Assembly (NCBI RefSeq): GCF_006496635.1
Contig: NZ_CP022958.1
Span: 310,001 to 374,000 of the forward strand
Length of the DNA: 64,000 nt
Direction of reading: 5' to 3'
Origin: Azoarcus sp. DD4
GTDB lineage: Bacteria; Pseudomonadota; Gammaproteobacteria; Burkholderiales; Rhodocyclaceae
Part shown: positions 58,332 through 64,000 of the stretch, piece by piece
Position numbering within the stretch: the stretch's first letter is position 1
Layout: the number at the start of each line of letters is the position of its first letter
The notes under the pieces: model-generated
Database searches by the model: none
The model's input: the letters and a program-made list of their open reading frames with translations, nothing else
What the model was told of the DNA's origin: nothing
Program-made: the position numbers and the translations under genes

Positions 58332-59410
58332 GCGACGGCCTGCGCGGGCTCGCTGCTGCGCGTCACCACCAGTGCGGCGATGCTGCCGCCGAAGCCGATG
58401 AGGTCGAGCAGCAGGCGTTGCGGCGTGCCGTGGCGCGCCCGGCCGGCGGGGTGGTCCAGCATCGCCAGCAGGGCGGTGAGTTCGGCCGGGCCGCTGGCGC
58501 CCAGGGTGTGGCCGAGCTGGCGCTTGAGGGCGATTTCCGGCAGGTGCCGCGTGCCGAACAGGCGGGCGAGCGCGGCGGCTTCGGCCTCGTCGGTGCTGGC
58601 GAGCCGGCCGCGGTGCGGTTTGATGAGGTCGATATCCTGCGGTGCGAGGCCGGCGTCGGCCAGCGCGGCGGCGATGATGGCCTCGATGACCTTGCCGTCC
58701 GGCGCCGGTGCGGTGGCGGCATGGCCATCCACACCCAGTCGGCAGGCGGCGATGCGCCAGCCGGCTTGCGGCGCGGCGCTCAGCAGTACGCCGGCGATGG
58801 CCTCGCCCAGCACCAGGCCGTCGGCCTCCGGCGTCTCGGCCAGGATGCCGAGCCCGGCGAAGCCGGCCAGCGTGGTGTCGTTGGCGAACTCGAAACCGAG
58901 CACCAGCGCCTCGTCCAGCAGGCCGGCGGCGATCAGCGTGCGGGCGGCGTCGAGCGCGGCGACGCCCGAGGTACAGCTGGTGGAGAAGGTCCAGGGCGTG
59001 CCGGCCACGCCCAGCCAGGCGGCGATGTCGGCGGCAAAGGCGGCGGCGTCGGGCGGCATGTCCACGCGGCCGCGCTGGCGTGCGGCGGTTTCGATGGCGC
59101 CGGCCTGCAGCGAGGACGAGCCGATGAAGAGCGGCAGGCGGGCGACGCGTTCTGGCGCCAACCCCGCGGTGAGCTGGCTGCCGACCGCTTGCACGGCAGC
59201 GCGGGCGCGCGCAGTCCAGTCGGCTTCTGCCAGCGGCAGGGCGAACCAGGGGTGGCGGGCGCCGAGCAGTTCGCGCCGGGTGCAGGCGTGGTCGCCGGCG
59301 AGGATGGCCGTGGCGGCGCTTTCGGCGTCCAGGCCACGGGCCGAGCAGTGGCCGATGCCGGCGATGTACACCGGCCGCGTGGGCGCGCCGGCTGTGGCGG
59401 GCAGGCTCAC
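58328..59410 (-). CDS. Beta-ketoacyl-ACP synthase of the polyene type
   Basis: Thiolase-fold condensing enzyme of 360 aa, slightly shorter than FabF. The active-site Cys lies in FSTSCTSGVAALDAART, the first His in LIKPHRGRLASTDEAEA and the second in LKRQLGHTLGASGPAEL, so the Cys-His-His triad is intact though the first His motif is unusual (KPHRGR instead of NAHGT). It overlaps both the ACP gene and the chain-length-factor gene by ATGA. Expected to extend the polyene chain on the neighbouring ACP; compare the separate block at 18.8-27.7 kb that lacks any ketosynthase. Confidence 0.85.
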   Translation of the reverse strand: MSLPATAGAPTRPVYIAGIGHCSARGLDAESAATAILAGDHACTRRELLGARHPWFALPLAEADWTARARAAVQAVGSQLTAGLAPERVARLPLFIGSSSLQAGAIETAARQRGRVDMPPDAAAFAADIAAWLGVAGTPWTFSTSCTSGVAALDAARTLIAAGLLDEALVLGFEFANDTTLAGFAGLGILAETPEADGLVLGEAIAGVLLSAAPQAGWRIAACRLGVDGHAATAPAPDGKVIEAIIAAALADAGLAPQDIDLIKPHRGRLASTDEAEAAALARLFGTRHLPEIALKRQLGHTLGASGPAELTALLAMLDHPAGRARHGTPQRLLLDLIGFGGSIAALVVTRSSEPAQAVA

Positions 59411-59679
59411 GCGGCGGCGCCGGCCTTGCCCTGCGCTTGCAGCCAGGCGGCGAGGTTGGCCACGCTGGCGAGGATGCGGCGGGTTTCCTTGCTGTCCGAC
59501 AGGCGCACGCCGTACTTCTTCTGCAGCGCCATCGACACCTGCAGCGCGTCGAGCGAGTCGAGCGCCAGCGGCGCATCGGGGCCGAACAGGATTTCGTCGT
59601 CGGTGATCGAATCGGGGCTGCAGGTCTTGTCGCAGGCGTCGACGATCAGGACCTTGAGTTCGTGGTGCAAAGCGCTCAT
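59407..59679 (-). CDS. Acyl carrier protein, second polyene block
   Basis: ACP of 90 aa with the phosphopantetheine attachment site PLALDSLDALQVSMAL (Ser42) and the preceding FGPDAPL. Helical, acidic N-terminal half and an Ala-rich tail. Encoded between the ABC permease and the ketosynthase, overlapping both by 4 bp, which implies strict co-translation. Together with the ACP at 27.4 kb it makes the pair usual in aryl-polyene clusters. Confidence 0.87.
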   Translation of the reverse strand: MSALHHELKVLIVDACDKTCSPDSITDDEILFGPDAPLALDSLDALQVSMALQKKYGVRLSDSKETRRILASVANLAAWLQAQGKAGAAA

Positions 59680-60935
59680 CGGGGGATCTTGCGGCGGTTC
59701 TTGAAGATGGCGGCGGCCAGCACCGCGAGGCCGAAGCATACCAGCGTGGCGGCCTGCGGCAGGATGCCGGCGATGCCGTCGTGGTGCAGCATGACGCGGT
59801 GAAAGCCGTCCAGCCCCCAGGCCATGGGCGAGAGCTGGGTCAGCGACTGCATTTCCGGCGGCATCAGGAACTTGGGCACCATGATGCCGCCGAGCGCGCC
59901 CATCAGGATGTTGCCGACGCCGCCGACGATGGTGGCCTGTTCCGAGCTGCGGGTGAGGCTGGCGATGAGCAGGGCCCAGGCTACCGCCGCCACGCTTACC
60001 GCCGCCGTCATCAGCCACAGCGCGACGAGGCTGGCGCCGCCGGTCGGCAGGGTGAGCGCCTCGCCGCCGGCGAGCGGCACCAGCCAGCGGCCGACCATCA
60101 CCATCACCACCGCCTGCACCTGGTTCACCACGAAGAAGGGCAGCAGCTTGCCGGCGAGGATCAGGCCGAAGGACACCTGCTGGGTGGCCAGCCGCTGCAG
60201 CGTGCCCTGCTGGCGCTCGGCGATGAACACCGCCGACAGCGGCACCACCACGAAGAACATCGAGAAGATCAGCCAGGCCGGCACGCTCTGCTGCACCGAG
60301 GACGGCACCCGCGCGGGCGGTCCCGCAGCGTCGCCGCCGCGCACCGCTTCGCTGACCACACGCGGGTTGGCGTCGATGCTGGCCTGGCGGCGCAGTTCCG
60401 GCACCATCAGCTTGCGGCCGAGGCCGTCGAGCAGGGTGAGCACGCGGATGCGCGCGGCTTCGGCGGCGACCTGCTGCTCGAAGCCGCTCTGCACCGCGCG
60501 CGGAATGCTCGGGTCGGCCAGCACCCGCAGCGGCGGCGCGTTGTCGTCCGCCTGCCGAGCGAGCAGGCGCTCGCCGAAGCCCGCCGGCACCACCAGCGCG
60601 AAGGCGAGCCGGCCGTCGGCGACCGCGCTACGCCCGGCGGCTTCGTCGTCGAGCACGCCCTGCGCCTGCAGCACGGCGATGCCGTCCAGCCGCTCGACCA
60701 GCTCGCGCGAGGCGGCGCTGCGGTCCAGATCCACCACCGCGTAGGCGAGTTCGGACTGCACACCGGGCACGAAGGCGTCGCGCAGCGCTAGCGACATCAC
60801 CATGATGAAGATCGCCGGCATCAGGAACAGCGCCGCCAGCGCGTGGCGGTCGCGCAGCAGGGTGAGGGCTTCCTTGCGCCACAGGGCGCGGAGGCGGGTG
60901 AGCGTGTGCGGCGTCGCTGCTTCAGCTTGCTTCAT
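59676..60935 (-). CDS. ABC-2-type transporter permease
   Basis: Membrane subunit of an ABC exporter, 419 aa, YhhJ/YbhR-like. One N-terminal helix (ALAALFLMPAIFIMVMSLAL) is followed by a periplasmic domain of about 200 residues and five to six C-terminal helices (LIFSMFFVVVPLSAVFIAERQQ, ILMGALGGIMVPKFLMPPEM). No ATPase or adaptor gene is next to it: the upstream neighbour is a VapC toxin overlapping by 14 bp. Either the ATPase lies elsewhere or the operon was cut by insertion of the toxin-antitoxin pair. Confidence 0.87.
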   Translation of the reverse strand: MKQAEAATPHTLTRLRALWRKEALTLLRDRHALAALFLMPAIFIMVMSLALRDAFVPGVQSELAYAVVDLDRSAASRELVERLDGIAVLQAQGVLDDEAAGRSAVADGRLAFALVVPAGFGERLLARQADDNAPPLRVLADPSIPRAVQSGFEQQVAAEAARIRVLTLLDGLGRKLMVPELRRQASIDANPRVVSEAVRGGDAAGPPARVPSSVQQSVPAWLIFSMFFVVVPLSAVFIAERQQGTLQRLATQQVSFGLILAGKLLPFFVVNQVQAVVMVMVGRWLVPLAGGEALTLPTGGASLVALWLMTAAVSVAAVAWALLIASLTRSSEQATIVGGVGNILMGALGGIMVPKFLMPPEMQSLTQLSPMAWGLDGFHRVMLHHDGIAGILPQAATLVCFGLAVLAAAIFKNRRKIPR

Positions 60936-61335
60936 CGAGTGCCCAGTTCGCCAGTTGCAGCGCTTCTACCCGCTCGAACTCGCGTGCGTTGTTGGATACC
61001 AGCGCCAGGCCTTCGCTGCGAGCATGGGCGGCGATATGGAGGTCGTTCACGCCGATAGTCGTGCCGCGCCTCTCCAGCGCGGCGCGGATGTTGCCGTAAT
61101 GCAGCGCGGCTTTCGGGCCGTAGGGCAGCACCTCCAGGCGGCAGCAGAAGTCTTCGACCGTGGCCAGCGTGCGCGAGGGCGCGCTGCATTTTTCAGCGCC
61201 GTGATAGAGCTCGGCCAGCGTGATCGACGAGATCGCCATCTGGCCGGCGTGCTCGTTGAAGAGGCGCAGCGCGGACAGCGGCCGGCGCTTGATGACGTAG
61301 ATGACGATGTGGGTGTCGAGCAGGTAGCGCAGCAC
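60922..61335 (-). CDS. vapC: VapC-type PIN-domain toxin
   Basis: PIN-domain ribonuclease of 137 aa, starting at GTG. The acidic catalytic residues are visible: Asp7 (YLLDTHIVIYVIK), Glu42 (ITLAELYHGAEK) and Asp98 (IGVNDLHIAAHA), with the late VSNNAREFERV typical of VapC. The gene follows the antitoxin stop without a gap, and its own end overlaps the ABC permease start by 14 bp. Such toxins cleave tRNA or rRNA; the target here is unknown. Confidence 0.9.
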   Translation of the reverse strand: MLRYLLDTHIVIYVIKRRPLSALRLFNEHAGQMAISSITLAELYHGAEKCSAPSRTLATVEDFCCRLEVLPYGPKAALHYGNIRAALERRGTTIGVNDLHIAAHARSEGLALVSNNAREFERVEALQLANWALDEAS

Positions 61336-61569
61336 TTACAGCGCCTCGCGCTCGGGCTGGTCCTGGCGGGCGCGGCTTTCCATGAAGTCGTCCGCCACGG
61401 TGGGGCCGTCGATGAAGAAGCTGTCCCACACGTGATCGAGCGGGGCGATGATGCGTTCGCAGCCGCGGGCGCGAATGTCGACATGCTTGACGCTGTCGGG
61501 CAGGCGCAGCTCGGCGGGCAGGCGCACGGCCTGGGTGCGGTTGTTGGTGAAGATGGTGGTCGTGGTCAT
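61336..61569 (-). CDS. vapB: VapB-type antitoxin (AbrB/SpoVT fold)
   Basis: Antitoxin of 77 aa. The swapped-hairpin DNA-binding start TTTIFTNNRTQAVRLPAELR is typical of VapB, followed by a C-terminal tail that would bind and block the PIN toxin (WDSFFIDGPTVADDFMESRA). The ATG at 61569 is preferred over a Met 21 codons upstream because the AbrB fold begins here and a ribosome-binding-like AGGAGCG precedes it. A short repeat suitable for autoregulation lies just upstream. Confidence 0.9.
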   Translation of the reverse strand: MTTTTIFTNNRTQAVRLPAELRLPDSVKHVDIRARGCERIIAPLDHVWDSFFIDGPTVADDFMESRARQDQPEREAL

Positions 61570-61592
61570 GGCGCGCTCCTGCTGCTCGTGAC

Positions 61593-61610
61593 GTATAGAG
61601 CAGGAGTATA
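61593..61610 (-). promoter_or_regulatory. Putative vapBC promoter/operator
   Basis: GTATA occurs twice with starts 13 bp apart (61593 and 61606). On the minus strand TATACT looks like a -10 element, about 35 bp upstream of vapB. TA operons are normally autoregulated at such sites; this assignment is tentative. Confidence 0.4.
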
Positions 61611-61771
61611 TGCCAGTGTTCCGGTCGCGCAATACGCGCGGTGCTGACGGCAGATGATGTCCGTCAAGAAAAAGAAAATCCGTCAGGGGAAACCAGACTC
61701 TTCCATGCCAGGACTTCGGGGCTGCCGGAGGTGTTCAATCCAACTGCATGCACGGGGCTGTTGCTCCGTAC

Positions 61772-62125
61772 TCAGTTGGCCAGCGAGACGGTCACCTGCA
61801 CCTGACCTTGCTGCTCAAGCGCCTCGATGCCGGAAGTGATCCTGGCGATCCGGATGACGCCTGCTGCATTGGGGCCTGGGCCCCGATAGAAAGCGATGTT
61901 CCGCCAAGGGGCGTAGTAGGCGATGTCGCCCACGGCCCCAGCCGCCGTCGCCGGTGCGCCTTGTTCGGACAGTGGCCGGGACAGGGCACCACTGACCTTC
62001 TCGGCCGCTCCGAAATCCCGCAGGGTCAGGCTCACCGGCAGCAAGGCTGCAAAGTCCCGGGCTGTGGGGTTGTCGTCCAGCGTCGCCGTCATGGTGGTCG
62101 CGCCGATGGTGATATGGATCTGCAT
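61772..62125 (-). CDS. Cyclophilin-like fold protein
   Basis: Small protein of 117 aa of the cyclophilin-like (TM1367-type) family. It shows the family blocks TMTATLDDNPTARDFAALLP, LTLRDFGAAEKVSGALSRPL, VGDIAYYAPWRNIAFYRG and GVIRIARITSGIEALE. The ATG at 62125 is chosen because AAGGAG precedes it at 9 bp; the frame runs 29 codons further upstream to a GTG without a good ribosome-binding site. These proteins often sit beside hydrolases or transporters of uncertain role, as here. Not a proven peptidyl-prolyl isomerase. Confidence 0.8.
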   Translation of the reverse strand: MQIHITIGATTMTATLDDNPTARDFAALLPVSLTLRDFGAAEKVSGALSRPLSEQGAPATAAGAVGDIAYYAPWRNIAFYRGPGPNAAGVIRIARITSGIEALEQQGQVQVTVSLAN

Positions 62126-62287
62126 GCGCTGCGCTCCTTGCTGGCCGGGCGCCGGGCTGCGCCCGGCAATACCTGATTCACTCACACCCGATGCCGCTTG
62201 CAGCGAATTCACTGCGATAGCAGCAAGGCCCAGCCCGTACCCTTGCGGGCGACCGTTCTTGTGGCGGCATGGGACATGGCCTGCGCC

Positions 62288-63400
62288 TTACCTGAGGTTG
62301 TCGCGGAAGAACGCGGTCAGCTTGTCGAAGGGAATCACGTCGACGCGGTCGTACAGGTCGGTGTGGTTGGCGCCCGGGATGATCATCAGTTCCTTCGGCT
62401 CTGCAGCGGCGGCGTAGGCGGTTTCGCTGAAATAGCGCGAGTGGGCTTTCTCGCCGTGGACGAACAGCACCGGACGCGGCGAGATTTCCGCAATGTAGGT
62501 GAGGATCGGCATGTTCATGAAGGACAGCGGCGTGGTCTGCGTCCAGGCGTTGCCCGAGTTGACCGCGCGCGCATGGTAGCCGCGCGGTGTCCTGTAATAG
62601 TTGTGGTAATCGACCAGGAACTGCGCTTCGCCACCCTTCAGTTCGTTATAGGGCGGCTGGTAGGCGGGGGCTCCCTTGTCGGCATCCAGCCAACGTTGCC
62701 GGCCCAGTTGCTCCAGCATTTGCGTGCGCTGCTCGAGGGTGACGCTGTCGTTGTACCCCTTTGACATGACCCGCGTCATGTCGTACATGGTGCTGGCCAC
62801 TACGGCCTTGATGCGCTTGTCGACAGCGGTGGCGTTCAGCGCCATGCCGCCCCAGCCGCAGATGCCGATGATGCCGATGCGCTCGCGGTCGACGTTGGCC
62901 TGCAGCCCGAGATAATCGACGGCGGCACTGAAGTCCTCGGTGTTGATGTCCGGCGAGGCGACGTTACGCGGCTCGCCACCGCTTTCGCCGGTGTAGGACG
63001 GATCGAAGGCCAGCGTGACAAAGCCGCGCTCCGCCATGGTCTGCGCATACAGGCCCGATGACTGCTCCTTCACCGCGCCGAAGGGGCCACCGACGGCGAT
63101 CGCCGCCAGCTTGCCCTGGGCGTTTTGGGGCAGGTACAGATCGGCCGCCAGGGTGATGCCATAGCGGTTCCTGAAGCTGACCTTCTTGTGGCCCACCTTC
63201 CCGCTCCTGGAGAAGGTCTTGTCCCATCCGGTGCCGAGCTGGATGGGCGATCCGGTATGCGCCTGGGCAAAGGCCTGATTCGAGGCCAGCACCCCGATGC
63301 TCAGGGCGGCGATGCCGCTCCCCGTCATTTTGAGCATGTCGCGACGGACCGCATCGGGCAGGTCTTGCTGGGTAACGGTCTTGAGAATATCCGTTTTCAT
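62288..63400 (-). CDS. Exported alpha/beta hydrolase (dienelactone-hydrolase/YcjY-like)
   Basis: Hydrolase of 370 aa. The N-terminus is a Tat-like signal (AVRRDMLKMTGSGIAALSIG, cleavage near AFAQA). The fold shows YGITLAADLYLPQNAQGKLA, AFDPSYTGESGGEP, a nucleophile elbow GIIGICGWGGMALN where the nucleophile position is Cys, an acidic residue in PRPVLFVHGEKAH and the late His in MIIPGANHTDLYD. The Cys nucleophile matches dienelactone-hydrolase-like members. GAGGAG precedes the ATG. Followed downstream by the cyclophilin-like gene after 160 bp. Confidence 0.85.
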   Translation of the reverse strand: MKTDILKTVTQQDLPDAVRRDMLKMTGSGIAALSIGVLASNQAFAQAHTGSPIQLGTGWDKTFSRSGKVGHKKVSFRNRYGITLAADLYLPQNAQGKLAAIAVGGPFGAVKEQSSGLYAQTMAERGFVTLAFDPSYTGESGGEPRNVASPDINTEDFSAAVDYLGLQANVDRERIGIIGICGWGGMALNATAVDKRIKAVVASTMYDMTRVMSKGYNDSVTLEQRTQMLEQLGRQRWLDADKGAPAYQPPYNELKGGEAQFLVDYHNYYRTPRGYHARAVNSGNAWTQTTPLSFMNMPILTYIAEISPRPVLFVHGEKAHSRYFSETAYAAAAEPKELMIIPGANHTDLYDRVDVIPFDKLTAFFRDNLR

Positions 63401-63490
63401 GGTGAGTGCTCCTCTTGCATCAAGGTGTTGCGTGTTCGTTGTCGGAGATGAATGGTCGCGGCGTTGCAGGATGTCCTGTCGCGATCCGGC

Positions 63491-64000
63491 TCAGGTGCTC
63501 TGCGCCGGACCCGTGCGCGCAACCCTGAGCGTCAGGCCCGCCGACACCAGCAGCAACCCTGCGCTGGCGACGAAGGTGTGCTGGTAGCCACCGTGGTCGA
63601 AGAGCAGGCCGCCGACGGTGGAGCCCAGGCCAATGGCCAGTTGGACGACGGCGACGAACAAACCACCCCCGGCTTCGGCGTCGTGCGGAAAACTGCGCGC
63701 GACCCAGGCCCACCAGCCCACCGGCGCTGCGGTGCCGCTCAGTCCCCACAGGGCCAGCAACGGAACCACCACCGCAATCCAGCCGCCGAAGGCGATCAGC
63801 CCCAGGGCGATTGCAGCCATCAGCAGCGAAATGGCGATCAAGGTCGGGTAGAAGCCGCGTCGCAGCATCCGGCCGATAAGCAGTGTGCCGAGCAGACCGG
63901 CGATGCCGATGGCCAGCAGGATGAGCGAGAGCGTCGGCACCCGGACGCCGGTCACCGTTTCCAGAAATGGGCGCACGTAAGTGAACAGCGCGAACTGGCC
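63491..64000 (-). CDS. MFS transporter, 5' part beyond window
   Basis: C-terminal 169 residues of a major-facilitator exporter of the drug:H+ antiporter type. Six hydrophobic helices are visible, corresponding to the second half (LILLAIGIAGLLGTLLIGRM, ISLLMAAIALGLIAFGGWIA, VVQLAIGLGSTVGGLLFDHG). An RMLRRGFYPTL loop and WWAWVARSFPHDAEAGGGLF are as in NepI/YdhP-like sugar or drug exporters. The start lies past the right edge. It is upstream of and co-directional with the hydrolase gene (90 bp gap). Confidence 0.87.
   Translation of the reverse strand, partial: GQFALFTYVRPFLETVTGVRVPTLSLILLAIGIAGLLGTLLIGRMLRRGFYPTLIAISLLMAAIALGLIAFGGWIAVVVPLLALWGLSGTAAPVGWWAWVARSFPHDAEAGGGLFVAVVQLAIGLGSTVGGLLFDHGGYQHTFVASAGLLLVSAGLTLRVARTGPAQST

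Overview
The window reads as chromosomal DNA of a high-GC Gram-negative betaproteobacterium, most plausibly a Rhodocyclales/Zoogloeaceae-type organism (Azoarcus/Thauera-like). The genus is an inference from gene content: two tripartite TRAP carriers, several RND pumps, a DUF3348/DUF802/OmpA/DUF2894 operon, a QseBC/PmrAB-like two-component system with PepSY and cytochrome b561 genes, and aryl-polyene-type lipid genes. No rRNA, tRNA, CRISPR array, prophage or insertion sequence was recognised.

Layout. 1-6.8 kb: two TRAP transporter operons flanking an Lrp/AsnC regulator. 6.8-13.5 kb: a TetR regulator divergent from an AcrAB-OprM-type efflux operon, with a double operator between them. 13.6-18.7 kb: a bacterioferritin without the haem-ligand Met, a DksA-like factor with one Cys, a flavin reductase lacking its usual ferredoxin domain, and a DUF2868/DUF3482 GTPase pair. 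18.8-27.7 kb (minus strand): a tightly overlapped aryl-polyene/DAR-like operon (ACP, membrane protein, acyl-ligase, dehydratase, acyltransferase, LolA-like, MMPL exporter, hydrolase), followed by a deacetylase and a methyltransferase. 27.8-36.8 kb: the two-component system, PepSY and cytochrome b561 genes, and a heavy-metal-type RND efflux operon. Three PmrA-like direct-repeat boxes suggest that one response regulator controls all of these. 36.8-44.1 kb: two tandem Tle3 lipase/Tla3 adaptor modules of type VI secretion, whose adaptor 3' ends look gene-converted.

44.3-64 kb is more accessory in character. It holds a B12-domain-type radical SAM protein, a virginiamycin-B-lyase-like propeller, a histidine phosphatase, a putative minimal edema-factor/ExoY-like cyclase toxin with a small candidate partner, a lower-GC Vsr/C5-methylase/endonuclease island, a TIKI/ChaN-like orphan and a four-gene MotA/MotB-like stator operon with a triplicated 95-residue tail repeat. 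It then holds a second polyene-type block (ABC permease, ACP, ketosynthase, chain-length factor) abutted by a VapBC module, a cyclophilin-like protein, an alpha/beta hydrolase and a partial MFS carrier.

The strongest candidates for something undescribed are the DUF3348-DUF802-OmpA-DUF2894 operon, which resembles the ZorAB core of Zorya but has different partners, and the apparent mini-cyclase at 47.9 kb. All functions are read from sequence patterns by eye; no database search was run.
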